Of a stretch of 64,000 nucleotides of DNA, positions 32,942-43,946 are shown piece after piece. The stretch covers positions 1-64,000 of the forward strand of contig JASAND010010729.1 of the NCBI GenBank assembly GCA_030248195.1, in the 5' to 3' direction. The position numbers were made by a program, and so were the translations under genes. Each line of letters begins with the position of its first letter. The stretch's first letter is position 1. The DNA comes from Trissonchulus latispiculum (Eukaryota; Nematoda; Enoplea; Enoplida; Ironidae). A model generated the notes under the pieces. That model was not told the DNA's origin, made no database searches, and saw nothing but the letters and a program-made list of their open reading frames with translations.

Positions 32942-33096
32942 GCTGAGAACAGGGTACCACCGACCCCGGTGCTCTCTCAGCCTTCTCAACTTTCAATCTA
33001 AAACCAGTGCTTGCCAGTGCGATCTTTTGGAGCCTAAAATAATCCAAACTTCACTCGTTTAATCTGACACTCGTTTAATCTGACCCGTAGCACTAC
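31973..33096. other. Non-coding right part of the 7-kb insertion
   Basis: It holds a short (GT)n near 32043-32060 and an open frame of 97 codons at 32424-32717 (+) that I do not recognise (Cys/Trp pattern PWNVDQIV ... WKCDSC). It also holds the (GT)n tract at 32869-32941 and a 16-bp duplication ACTCGTTTAATCTGAC near 33053-33085. The 97-codon frame is acidic and not low-complexity, so it could be a small protein, but nothing else supports it. Confidence 0.35.
32869..32941. repeat. (GT)n microsatellite, about 36 units
   Basis: Uninterrupted GT dinucleotides. The Cys-Val or Thr-His ORFs across it are artefacts. Confidence 0.98.
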
Positions 33097-33101
33097 ACAT
33101 C

Positions 33102-35000
33102 CAGTCTGAGAGTGGGCCAATAATACCGAGATTTAATCTTTTGAAGGGTTTTCCCAAAACCGAGATGACAAGCAAACAGACTGTCATGGTTTGCTTCAAT
33201 AATTTCGGTCTGGAGTTCTTTAGGTATTACTATTAACTGAGAAACACTAGGTGAGCAGTTAGGTCTAATATAGTACAGGATATCCTTAATGAGTTTGTAA
33301 TTTTCCAACCCGGAGCTTTTCGTCTGCTCGGCACCAGATTCCAGGGTCTTTATGATTGGGCCCAAAAAACTATCTGACTTTTGAGTTGACGCTAACCGTT
33401 CCAAACTTAAAATTAAGTATTAAAATCAAGTAATTTGTATCTAAGACAGCACACAGTCGAGAGAGAGCGGCAGCATTCCCGTTGGATTTTCCCGGTCGGT
33501 ACTGAATCGTCATATGATTAGCATACTCTTGAAGAGACAAGCCCCACCTACTTAAACGGGCGGATGGGTTTTTGATGGACAACAACCATTTTAGGGCTTG
33601 GCAGTCTGTAACCACAGTGAAATTGTGCAAAAACAAATATGGTCTAAAATATTTGACAAAATAGACAATAGCGAGAGCTTCTTGCTCTACCGCTGGGGAA
33701 GTTCTTTCTGCCTTAGTTAAAGTTCTGCTTGCAAAGGCAATAGGCCTTTCCTTGCCTTCTTGGACCTGGCTCAAGACTCCCCCAATTCCAAATCCGTTGG
33801 CATCTGCTTGGAGGATAAATTCTTTGGAAAAGTCGGGGAAAGCAAGAACTGCGGAGCTCGATAGGGCGGACTTCAGATGCTCGAATGCTTTCACACATGT
33901 ATCGTTAATAGCAAATTTTGCGTCTTTCTCCAAAAGTCTGTAAAGTGGCGCTGCGTTAGCAGCAAAATTTTTAACAAAACGTCTATAGTAAGAGCAAAGT
34001 CCAAGAAAGCAACGCAAAGCTTTAGTAGTTTTAGGTATCTCGTACTTTTGTATAGAGTCTACTTTGCTTGGATCGGGAGAAACTCCCTCGCTTGACACGA
34101 CATGCCCCAGGAACAAAACTGAGGGTCTACAAAAAGCACATTTACTTAACTTAAGCTTCAGATTGTTCTGTCTAAGCCTAGTAAAAACTTTTCGAAGAGA
34201 CATTAAGTGATTATCAAAAGTATTACTGAACACTATGATATCGTCTAGATAAACAAGGCATACGTGCCACTGTAGACCTGATAGGATAATGTTCATGGCC
34301 CTTTGAAAGGTAGCCGGTGCATTGCTTAGTCCCATAGGCATTGTAACGTATACGTACAGACCGTCCAAAGCGACAAATCCAGTTTTTTCGGAGTCCTTAG
34401 GCTCTAGCTCAATTTGCCAAAACCCGGATTTTAAGTTTAAAGTTGTGAAATATCTAGCTTTACCTAAGGCATCTAATATCTCGTCTATTCTGGGCAGAGG
34501 ATAAACGTCTTTTTGTAATTTTGTTTAAACTCCTGAAGTCTACTACAATTCTTACAGACCCGTCTTTCTTTTTCACAACGAGCATTGGACTGGCCCAAGG
34601 AGATGAGTTGGGTCTAATTATGTTTTTAGACTTCATGTCTTCTAATTGCGCCTTTACAGATTCCCTCTGCGAAAAGGGTATCCTGTAACTGCGTTGAAAA
34701 ACAGGAAGTGCATCACCGGTGTCTATGCGGTGCCGCACTACCTTAGTTCTACCTAGATCCGAATCGGATTTAGCAAAAATTTCATGAAATTCTCCAAGAA
34801 CGTTCAAAATGTCCAATTTTTGCTTCTTTGAGAGATTAGAATCTTTCCAGTCAAGAGACTCAAATGTATTTACCTCAGTTTTTAGCTTGCAATGACTATT
34901 CGTTGTGTCTGCTATGTCTACGGGAGCTTCGCCAGCAGTCGGCCATTGGCCAACTAGCGGCCAACGGCAAATGGCCGGCCATTGGCCGCACCGGCCAACG
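33102..35000 (-). pseudogene. Gypsy reverse transcriptase-RNase H and integrase start, 5' part of split pol
   Basis: Ty3/Gypsy Pol on the minus strand. From about 34900: fingers domain with VRHRIDTGDA, SSPWASPMLVVKKKDGS and VDFRSLNKIT. A one-base shift in an A5 tract near 34525 follows, then LPRIDEIL, the palm and VYLDDIIVF. RNase H follows with QADANGFGIGGVLSQ, VEQEALAIV and VTDCQALKWLL. A second shift near 33405 leads to the integrase HHCC start (ANHDSLFACHLG, RYYWP). Two catalytic residues are lost: motif A has TLNLKSGFW (Asn for Asp, codon 34435-34437), and the last RNase H Asp is Ala in NAAALSR (33469-33471). Protease and gag are absent upstream; the right end abuts a hAT-MITE fragment ending CAACACTA near 35009. 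Confidence 0.9.
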
Positions 35001-35009
35001 CACAACACT

Positions 35010-35205
35010 AACCAAAATGTGAATTTGAATCATCAAGCTCGGGTTTTAAAAGATTCTCCTAATATAGGAATGCGATCCACCACTCCTGACTTATCCTAAA
35101 TTTCCTGCGTTTAGGAGCAGCGACTGATAAGTTTAGGAGAAATCTTTAAGAGGTTTAGGAGGTCTAGGTCTCTCTCCTAGACAATCTTCTACGCACCCTT
35201 CTAGG
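35010..35205. other. Non-coding, TCCTAA-rich
   Basis: Short sequence between the pol remnant and the hAT-type element. Repeated TTTAGGAG and CTCCTA words give weak inverted symmetry (35090-35200). No gene is seen. Confidence 0.35.
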
Positions 35206-36120
35206 AGCATACTCAGAGTTGGAAGTGGGTAGCGGGTACCCACGGGTACCCGCGGGTAATAGAAATTTTGCTACCCGCAGGCTACCCGCGCGGGTAGTTG
35301 CGGGTATCTCCTGTTGATATATTAGCTAAAATTCTAACACATTTCCGTAAAGTGTTCGGAAAAAACAGAATTCAAGTTGGTGATTTCAAAAAATTCGCTA
35401 ATTTTGGCTGGATGTCCTTCTCCACGACTACTATTTTCAGCGCATATGGGCCCTTGATTAAACTTGTTCTATTTGGTTATATCCAGAAACGTAATCATAA
35501 GCTATGTTGTGTTGCTATGTTGTGATCGTACAGCATGTATACATATGCTGTGCTGTGCATGGATCGAGATCTCTAGTTGCATTTCTTGCTTTCAGTAAGC
35601 AAATAAACTTAATTTTTCAGCATACAGTTTGCTTTACGTGCAGTTTTTGTTATACTTTTTTGTTATGCTATACGCAAAGCTTAAAATCCTTAAATTTTAT
35701 TGTAAGCATATGTTCCTTTAGTGACGTTCAGCGGATGGTACAGAAGGTTACACTGCAACCTTTTAAAAAAATTGTTCGAAACTGGGAATGCTTGCTCAAA
35801 AATTTTTCAAACAAATATTATTCTAGAAAATTCCTGATGACTATATGGCTATCCGTGGTTGTAACAGAAACAAAACTTTTAGTCAGACAACTTATATTAT
35901 TCTTATTTTATTCAGAATGTAGTAGCCCCTGGCCAGTTCTGGGAGCGAATCCGAAAATATCAGTTAAAAGCTTTCAGTGAAAAGTGAAAGCTCGACAGTT
36001 AAACTCCCCTTTTCTGGAGGATTTACATGTATGTTACATTCTCAGGTGACAGCAAAGAAATACCCCTCCTCTAGGCGAATTTCTCCACAAGGAGTACTAA
36101 AAAATTGCTCTCACTAGTAG

Positions 36121-36847
36121 CAAGAGTCCATGATTTTCTTCTATATATTAGAAGAAGAGTAAGCCACTAGAGGGCTCCTCTTCTTGGCATTGCGTAACGG
36201 TGCTCCGACCACAATACGCGAATGTTCCCCCGTTTGGGGGGGGGGTCGCCAAATCATACCCCCTCCCCGTTTGGTGGGGGGGTAGGCAACAGCCAATCAG
36301 ATTGCAGAACAGAAACCCCCTCCCCGTTTGCTGGGGGGGTAGGCTGGCTGATTCTGGCTTTTGAAAAAGGGGTCCCCGTTTGGGGGGGGGTCGACACAAG
36401 AGGTCCCCGGTTGGTGGGGGGGGGGGGTATGCAAAAGGGGTCCCCGTTTGGGGGGGTCACAAAAAGCGGTCCCCGTTTGGGGGGGGGTCGCCAACAGCTA
36501 ATCAGAATGAGCCAAACATTGCCAGCTTGAGCGACCCCCCCCACACGGGGACCCATTTTCGAATAGAACAAAAACTACCGTAATCCTCTGCTCTACCCCC
36601 CCACCAAACGGAGGGGGGGTTTCTGCAATCTGATTGGCTGTTGGCTACCCCCCCACCAAACGGGGACCTCTTTTTGGATACCCCCCCACCAAACGGAGGG
36701 GGGTATGCTATGTCGATTTGGTCGACCCCCCCCCAAACGGGGGAACATTCGCGTATTGTGGTCGGAGCACCGTTACGCAATGCCAAGAAGAGAAGCCCTC
36801 TAGTGGCTTACTCTTCTTCTTAATAATAGTGCAATTATGCACTCTTG
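36121..36847. mobile_element. Foldback MITE, large subfamily, with G-rich module array
   Basis: The ends CAAGAGTCCATGATTTT and AATTATGCACTCTTG are flanked by a perfect 7-bp duplication CTAGTAG (36114-36120, 36848-36854). The outer arms share GTAAGCCACTAGAGGGCTCC, GTAACGGTGCTCCGACCACA and CGTTTGG with the copy at 46525-47169. The centre holds ten or so modules of the form GGTCCCCGTTTGGTGGGGGG, on the left arm in G-rich orientation and on the right arm in C-rich orientation. Confidence 0.88.
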
Positions 36848-36851
36848 CTAG

Positions 36852-37144
36852 TAGGGTTGTGCCACTAAGAAATTTCTCGGGCCGGGCTCGGGCTCGGGCC
36901 GGACTGACTTCTCGGTTCGGGCTCGGGCCAGCCCGAGCCCGGCCCGAAGCCCGAGGCCCGAGTCAAGGCCCGAGCGGCCCGAACCGATTCACGGCCCGAG
37001 CAGCCCGACCAGCCCGAGCGGCCCGAACCGAGTCACGGCCCGAACGGCCCGAGCAGCCCGAGTTGCTTCAGAAACTGGAAAGAGTACTCACCTTATTGGT
37101 TACTTATTAAAGTAGGCCCGATTCACGGCCCGAGCACAACCCTA
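36852..37144. mobile_element. hAT-type MITE, GC-rich
   Basis: The ends TAGGGTTGTGC and GCACAACCCTA enclose sequence made largely of GCCCGAGC/GGGCTCGG words. The right flank is CTCACTAG (37145-37152). The matching left copy is at 36110-36117, on the far side of the foldback at 36121-36847. The foldback therefore inserted later, at this element's left boundary. Confidence 0.85.
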
Positions 37145-37463
37145 CTCACTAGCGGTAAGAAATTCGGTTACAAGGAGTAAAAAAGTGGCCAAAAATAAGT
37201 TTCCAAACTCAAATTTCAAATTTTCCAGCTTCGCCGGATTTTTTTTACTGGAACATCGCTGTGGTTTGCTAAAATTCGCTCAAAGAATGTTGGTTTTTAC
37301 TAAAAATTGCTGTTTATTTAAAATTTGCAAAAATTGGTGAAAATAAGCTAATTTAGCTTAAAAACTGCGTTCTGACAAAAATTGCTTCCACAAGTACACA
37401 CATTACTACAAGGATCAGTCAAGTTTTACTTTGACCTCCCGTTCTGGTATGTTTACGTTATAT

Positions 37464-37844
37464 CAAGAGTACATAATGATAAGAGTATGCCACTAGGCAA
37501 GCTCTCTCTTCTCAAAAACTATGCTCTGCTCGTTAACGGCCCACCCGCCCCCCCCCCCCGCAAATCAGAACCTAGTGACCCCTCACCCGCAAATCAGTAC
37601 CTAGTCGAAACGGGGGTACGCTCACTTGCTCTATGTTTATGTGCTTAAGCGCGAAAACACAAGCAGTGCGTGTGCGAATTTTGTGCCTGCTTCGAGCTTT
37701 AGAACACAAACATGGCGCACAAAATTCTTTGAAGTGATGGGTCTAATTTGCGGGGGGGGGTGGGCCGTTAGCGAGCAGAGCATAATTTTTGCTCAGATAA
37801 CATAGAGTGTGCCTAGTGGCACACTCTTATATTATGTACTCTTG
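37464..37844. mobile_element. Foldback MITE, CAAGAGTACATAAT family
   Basis: The element runs from CAAGAGTACATAATGATAAG to the complement ending GTACTCTTG, 381 bp. It is flanked by GTTATAT (37457-37463, 37845-37851), a perfect 7-bp duplication. The tip has opposed poly-C and poly-G. Confidence 0.88.
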
Positions 37845-38176
37845 GTTATATTAATCTTGCCGCCGCTTCCGCTAACTATGTGCTTTTGTGGAACTTTGGA
37901 CTGTCTATCCTAACTCCTTTTTTGCTGTTCAGTTTGTTGCTATTTAGTCATCTGTTGTCATCTGCAGTTGTGGAATTATAACGTCGAAGTTTCCAGGGTC
38001 TCTGCCCTCCACCAGGCTAAATGCGTTTTCAAATCAGTGAACAATGCATAATTTTCAGTAAATTACAGGCTGATCATTTTTCAAAACCTTGAGATTTAAA
38101 TAGACTAGTCCTTACTACTTTAGCTTTGTAACATGGGTCTTTTTCGAGACTACATGAGCGCAACATTAATTTCTTG

Positions 38177-38473
38177 TAGAGGTGCCCCGGGCCGGGTCCG
38201 AGACCGGAGCCTGAAAACTGTGGGTTTGAATAAGAGAATTTTCTTAAAAATTAAGATTTTGCTATAATTTCAAGTATATATATTGACAAAATTACTAGTG
38301 TTAAAATTACTAATATAATAACAAGCGATTTCTACCGATTAAAACTTAATTTTGACTTTTAAAATTCGAAACTTTTGGTGAAAAATTGCCAAAAAATACA
38401 AAATTTTTTCCCGGTCGGCATCGGGTTAAACCACCGAGACTGACATTGGGAGCCACGTCCAGGTGCACCTCTA
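38177..38473. mobile_element. hAT-type MITE, TAGAGGTGC ends
   Basis: The ends TAGAGGTGCCCCGGGCC and GGTGCACCTCTA are related to the 4213-4598 element, with the same CCGGGCC / GGTC subterminal words. The 8-bp flanks do not match, so this copy is older or its ends are altered. Confidence 0.6.
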
Positions 38474-38790
38474 ATTAAACGTATCAGTTAGCTTAAATTT
38501 TTAAACTTTACGAAAACCTTTTTTAACTTTTTCGGCAAACTTCGGCAAGTTGGATTAATTTCTATATTTCAGCTACTCATCTCAATACACTATTTTGTAA
38601 AGTAGTTTGGAAGATTTAAATCAAAGTTTATTTTTAATTATTGACATTTTTTAATAAATTTAACAACATAGTAATCGCATACCACTCGAAAAATTTTGCG
38701 GGTATCTTGCGGGTATCAGTTGGCTGCGGGCCGCGGGCCGGGGCGGGGCGGGCCGCCAAAATGGTACCCGCTTCCAACTCTGAGCATACT

Positions 38791-40038
38791 TAGGTGAATC
38801 TTTTCCAACGAACTCCCGAATAATAAATAAACAATAATGAATTTAGTTAATAAACACACCATTGTTGAAAGATCAAACTAAGACATGCCTAAATTTGATC
38901 CTCAACTCCTCGTCCACTATCCGATCCTAATATAAATGTAACCATCAGTGTAATTCGATAAAAAGTAAATATTAGAATACAAACTATAAACATTAAAAGG
39001 AAATGAACCAAAAACTTGAAACATCTTGAAACTGTGTACAGTGTGTATATCTAATACAATTGCAAATTTCAATGCATACAGTAGAATGATAACTTTACAG
39101 ACACCACCACCCCCACCACCACCCCAGTCAGTTCTAAAGCTTGCACCATAACATAAACATTAGCCTCTTTATCACCTCACCGTTTTAGGTTTTTACAACA
39201 CATGAATGAAAGAATCATAATTTAAAAATGGAATTCTTCCGATTTTCCATAATATTCTATCTTCTTTTACCGAACATCGACTGTTTCAAAAGTTATCTGT
39301 AGTCCTCCTGTTCTGCCCTTATAACAATTCAGACCGGTTCATGCTCCGACGGATAAATGAGAAATGGATAGGTGGAATAAGGTATTAAGTGTAGAAATGG
39401 AAATTCAAAACTTAGCCTAATCCAGACTATGGTAGCTTTTAAGGAAGAAATTAGTAACTTGAAGGTTATTTTATTTTGAATGGTATATAAGATAGTGTGA
39501 ACTTTACACTGGAAAGTCTAATACAACAAACAATTCAATAAAACATGGAAATTTTAAAACAGAAGTTTAACTTGGTTTATTTCTCAGCATCTCCATTTCC
39601 CCTGCCCCGTTTGTCCGGTGTTTCGAAATCCGTTTAGTGGTCAAGCTGTACTGAGCCGTTGACACACTGCTTTATACTGTTTCTTCGCTGCTCCGTCACT
39701 TTCGCCGTCTGTTTTTTGTTACTCCGTTGGAGCTTGAATCGGCCTTTATAGAGAAAAGTACAGTGTAAAATGAAACATAGAATTGAAAAAGTAATATGTT
39801 ACACAGAGACCAAAGCAGGACCATCCGCTATTGAGCTAAAAATGCTACAATTTCGTAATCTTAGATATGGGGGAGGTCGGGAATCACGGCCGGGAAACAG
39901 GGAGGTCGGCAAACAGGGGCGGTTTCTTCACGCAAGAAAAATAAGACAGTTATAAATAGGGTAAATTCAGCACTGCTTTATCTAGAAAAACAATTGCATC
40001 AACTACTAATGAAGAACACAGTGAAAAAAGAAGCTAAC
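38791..40038. other. Non-coding, no feature recognised
   Basis: AT-rich sequence without convincing exon, TIR pair or tandem repeat. A CCACC-rich stretch is at about 39101-39125. Confidence 0.4.
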
Positions 40039-40909
40039 GGTGGCTTGCACCAAATCTTATTAAATTAAGTGGGAATTGGGCTAAGTAGCAGTTAAGTGGC
40101 AATTAGTTAAGTGCTACTTAAAGTTGAAACTTAATTTTGTTGCACCAACTGATACTTACCTAATTGCCACTTAACTTAAGTAGCAGTTAAGCACAATTTA
40201 AGTATCAGCTTAAGGGGGGGTCCATTTCTGGGTCTTTTCGACTTTTTTCGATCTCGCTGATTTTCACATATTTTACTGTCCAAACGGTATATTTTAATGA
40301 GTTTTTAAAATTAAAGTCGTAAGTCTTGCGGTTGTCGAGTAATTTTACCTCAAAGTTGAAATTTCATGTGTTAATCATAGGAAATTGAAAAGTTGTCATT
40401 TTTTCGCGTGCGCCAAAAAAATCTCAGGACAAACGTTGATGAATCTGGACAAATTATACATTAAAATAACGCTAAAATATTAAACTGCGGTACCCTGGAA
40501 TTAGAACTTTAATTTACGCTTTTAAAATTTTTTAATTAATTTCTAAATGATTAAAATTTGATTTGATGCTCAAGCAGTGTTAAATTTTAATCCTTCAAAA
40601 ATTAATCAAAAAATTTTTAAGGCCTAAATTAAAATTCTAATTCCAGGGTACCGCAGTTTAATTATTACAGCGTTATTTTAATGTATAATTTGTCCAAATT
40701 CATCAACGTTTGTCGGAAGATTTTTTTTGGCGCACGCGAAAAATGACAACTTTTTGAATTTCCTATGATTAACACATGAAATATCAACTTTGAGGTGAAA
40801 TTACTCGACAACCGTAAAACCTACAACTTTAATTTTAAAAACTCGTTAAAATATATCGTTTGGACAATAAAATATGTGTAACAGTTAATGTCCATTGGTG
40901 CAAGCCACC
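40039..40909. mobile_element. 871-bp palindromic MITE
   Basis: The ends GGTGGCTTGCACCAA and TTGGTGCAAGCCACC are inverted. Long arms (about 40250-40540 against 40590-40890) are complementary with few mismatches, centred near 40565. The left subterminal part is an asymmetric region of TTAAGTGGCAATTA and AAGTAGCAGTTAAG words absent from the right. No clear target duplication and no coding sequence. Confidence 0.65.
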
Positions 40910-41331
40910 TAAAACAACAAAACTCAAAGCAAAACAACACAAACGAAAACAAAGGGAAAAGACGTTATAAAATATAAACTGAAATTATTACGACACATAC
41001 AGTGTACGCAACAGATGCGTCTTAAGTTGCACCAACAAGTTATAAGTTAGTTAATATACAACAGCTACAAATTGCTCAAGTCCTGCCCATTTGTTTACCA
41101 AAAACTTCATTACAAAATAAAACCAACAGCCGTACAGCAAGTCTAAATTTAACATGATTACGTTAACGTGCATCACTAAAAATGTCTGTCTTATACAGAG
41201 GTAAAATGTCATCATCTAACACAACAAGAATTTTCATGATAATACATAATTTTTAAAACCGAAAAATTATGAATCGCTCATACTTAATAAAAAGATTAGG
41301 TTAATTGTTACCAATGCCATTATTTGGTATA
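40910..41331. other. Non-coding
   Basis: AT-rich sequence between two palindromic MITEs; no gene or repeat recognised. Confidence 0.4.
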
Positions 41332-41813
41332 CAGTATAGCTCAAAACAAAGTTCATTTTTTTGCGAAATTAGCAGATTCCGCGAACTTCGCGAAATTAGC
41401 TAGCTAATTTGAGGGATTTTCTCCATATTATCTGCCAAACATTGGAAAAAATGTAAAATCTAATTTAGACTCAAGATTTGCTACCTTCGGGAAGTTAGCT
41501 AAAGCATAGCGAAGTTCGCACAATTTCACGAAATTCCTTTAAACTTCGCCCAAATCTTCGCGAAATTGACTAAAATCTTATCGAATTTCGCGAAATTGTG
41601 AGAACTTCGCTAAACTTTAGCCAACATCGCGAACAGAGCAAATCTAGAGTCTAAATTACATTTTACATGTTTTTGCCCATTTTTGGTAGATATGGAGAAA
41701 ACCCGTCAAATTAGCTAGCTAACGATTTCTCGAAGTTTTAACTTTTTCGCGAACTCCTCCTAATAATTTACTTCGCACTTCGCAATAAATTAACTTTGTT
41801 TTGAGCTATACTG
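41332..41813. mobile_element. Tc1/mariner-like palindromic MITE
   Basis: Inverted repeats start CAGTATAGCTCAAAACAAAG and are flanked by TA on both sides (41330-41331, 41814-41815). The arms contain GCTAGCTAA and AATTTCGCGAA words and extend over about 200 bp each. The TA duplication and CAGT start fit Tc1/mariner derivatives. Confidence 0.75.
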
Positions 41814-41815
41814 TA

Positions 41816-42735
41816 TTAGCACATCTTTGGCACTAACCTCCTATAAATGGGACAATTTCCAACAGACGATAACAGACAAAATCACAGAGCAATGCTAGTA
41901 TACATTACATAATAATACAGTACGCGCTTCGTACAGCCCAGCAGAAAGGTATCAGTTCGCGAGGTTCCGGGAATCATGAAGTCAATAAAATCCTTACCAA
42001 TTCAAATACTAAAATACTTAAATCTTAGTGCAACACTGTGACTGTAATGGATTTACAAATATTCAAATTATTCCAAACGTCCAAATTCCTATTTCAATAA
42101 CTTAAACTGAAATAGCCTTTACGTTTGAGAAATCTCCTGGGGTTTGCGACTGCACGAAGTGTCACCCTTCAATGCGACGTACATCCTTCATCAAACGTGT
42201 CAAAAACTCATTAAATGCTTAAAATGTTGGTAAAACATGCGAACACGGCTAATTTATAAATCCTTTTTAAGCAAAATACAACTAAAGTCTGCAAAGTTCC
42301 AAAGCAATCAACCATGAAGCAGGTACAACAATGAAATAAGGAATAGAACATGGCTAATCAACTTGAATCTGAAAGTTAGATAAATCGGATTCTCCAGACA
42401 ACAAAAGTCTCTGAAACAGTCAAGATATAATTAATTCAGAAAAACACAGGAACACAAAAGAAACATTCATTGGGTAGCGCTGGAGACTAAAGTTCGCTGG
42501 AAAAACGCTAGCGCTAGAAAAACTAAGTTCTTTAGAAATAAGTTGATATTATAAGGGTGAACGGTGAGATATGTCATGCATCGAGCTACATTGCAGCTGC
42601 TGCTGCTGCTGGTGAGGCCACTAAACCTTGGCATTGCTGTCAGCCAGTCAGTCACTCAGGAAGTCATCAATTGTCGACACTTGTATTTGGGCATAAAGTT
42701 ATGAAGTATAAGGTATACGTAGATATAAGTTATAA
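41816..42735. other. Non-coding
   Basis: AT-rich sequence with a short GCTGCTGCTGCTG stretch near 42597. No exon is recognised; a final NCAPH exon could lie here if the donor at 43365 is used, but none was found. Confidence 0.35.
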
Positions 42736-43076
42736 CAAGAGAACATAATATAACTAAGAGTGTGACAAACGTCACGCTCATAGTTATCAGGCTTGCGACA
42801 TGATCTGCATGATAACGGCTAAACCCCACCCACAAATTAGACCCATCACCTCAAAAAAATTGCATGCTATGCCTTCAACGCTCAAAAAAACAACTAGTCA
42901 GTTGGTTCAATGTGCGTGTTGCGAGCAGCAGAACGTAGGCATAGCGTGCAAATTTCTTTGAATTGATGGGTCTAATTTGTGTGTGGGGGGGTCAGCCGTT
43001 ATCATGCAGATCATGTCGTAAGCCTAAAAACTAAGAGCGTGACGCTTGTCATACTCTTAGTTATTACGTACTCTTA
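42736..43076. mobile_element. Foldback MITE, CAAGAGTACATAAT family
   Basis: The ends CAAGAGAACATAATATAAC and GTACTCTTA are flanked by GTTATAA (42729-42735) and ATTATAA (43077-43083), a 7-bp duplication with one difference. The arms carry GATAACGGCTAA/TCAGCCGTTATC. Confidence 0.82.
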
Positions 43077-43341
43077 ATTATAAGCATACATGTATTTGGG
43101 GGGTTTCTACCCCCAATCCGGTTTATTCCGGTTTCTGGTAAAAAACCTGAAGTCCGGTTTTCTGGCGGCCGAACGTAGGTTAGGCTCACGTTAAGGCCAT
43201 GCTACATGCACAACAAAAGCCCGTGGCTTCGCTCACTCAGTTCTATGTCAAAACTAACAGCTTTATGGACTGTCTTTTCGGGGGTCATTCCCTCCCTTTT
43301 GGGGATGCTGCCATTTGGGGTAGTCCGAAATTTGCAATGTT

Positions 43342-43521
43342 TCATAACTTAACAAATTTGCTAACCTTTTCATTGCACATATGCAAGAAGCAAACGAAGG
43401 CAATAGGAGGCGATAAATTTTCTAACATCCCAGCAGGAGCCAGACATGAAATAGATTCGTACAATCCTTGAAAGCTACAGTTTTTCATGAGCAGGGTTGG
43501 CCTACATTCTGAACTGTCTTC
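43342..43521 (-). CDS. NCAPH: NCAPH (condensin CAP-H), last exon seen
   Basis: C-terminal exon of the condensin I kleisin subunit, which bridges the SMC2-SMC4 heads; in this family the C-terminal winged helix binds SMC4. The acceptor is ATATTTCAG (43522-43523) and it continues the exon at 44548-44652 in phase 0. The translation has GLYESISCLAP and ENLSPPIAFVCFLHMCNEK, matching the conserved L-P-M-NLS-P-AF-CLLHL-NEK tail of CAP-H. As printed the frame runs seven codons past NEK to TGA at 43342. A GTTAGC donor at 43365 could instead splice to a short final exon, since CAP-H usually has about 15-20 more residues. No defect. Confidence 0.88.
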   Translation of the reverse strand, partial: EDSSECRPTLLMKNCSFQGLYESISCLAPAGMLENLSPPIAFVCFLHMCNEKVSKFVKL

Positions 43522-43946
43522 CTGAAATATTAAACACAAAGATAAAATCTAGGAAGCACTATAACAGACATGCTGAAAGCGTTCAGCAAGTCTTGCCTAT
43601 TAGCCTCTCACCAACATTTTAACAGGAGTACGATACCGTAGCCCGTCTTACTGAGTTTTTCCTACAGAGGGGGCCAGAAATCGGTTCCCTCCAGACTTGG
43701 GTCGTCCCCCTCCCCGAATCACCCACTCCAGGATTAGGGCCTTCCGGCCCCCCAGACTTCCAAAGTCAACAAAACAATAGGGATTTTAGGTTAAATTTTG
43801 AAAAATGTTTCCGGCTCCCGCGAATGTTTAGTTGATTTTAGCCATTGGAAGCTTAAATTTAAGTTGAAAATTGTTCAATTTTTAGCTCAGCAGCCAAAAA
43901 TAACTATTTTTAAGCATTTTTTGAAAAAATGTCCCCCCCAGACTTC

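Larger units (their letters stand above)
26051..33096. mobile_element. 7-kb non-coding insertion splitting the pol gene
   Basis: The sequence is flanked by ACATC at 26046-26050 and 33097-33101. On the minus strand the pol frame runs to this word from RT/RNase H and resumes from it into the integrase zinc finger without loss. The inserted DNA starts TGTAATAAAAATG and ends GTAGCACTAC(A), so with a 4-bp CATC duplication it would be TG...CA, as in LTR elements. No LTR pair or coding sequence could be found. It contains a 193-bp tandem repeat, a chain of hairpins, a TIR element (30065-31972) and a (GT)n tract. Its class is unknown. Confidence 0.7.
35214..38782. mobile_element. hAT-type element with 8-bp TSD and four nested elements
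   Basis: The ends CAGAGTTGGAAG and CTTCCAACTCTG are perfect inverted repeats. The flanks are AGCATACT at 35206-35213 and 38783-38790, a perfect 8-bp duplication typical of hAT. Both subterminal regions are rich in GCGGGTACC and GGGTATC. No hAT transposase was recognised in the 3.6 kb; a 158-codon frame at 35504-35980 (+) has no known motif. Insertions at 36121-36847, 36852-37144, 37464-37844 and 38177-38473 account for nearly half the length. Confidence 0.85.

Noticed and set aside
32871..33047. Cys-Val and Thr-His repeat proteins
   Set aside because: Translations of the (GT)n microsatellite.
36222..37110. Several Gly/Pro-rich open frames across 36.2-37.1 kb
   Set aside because: They read through poly-G/poly-C modules and GCCCGAGC words of MITEs, on both strands and in several frames alike.
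42467..42655. Final NCAPH exon candidate on the minus strand
   Set aside because: It has no match to the CAP-H C-terminus and no suitable acceptor in phase.
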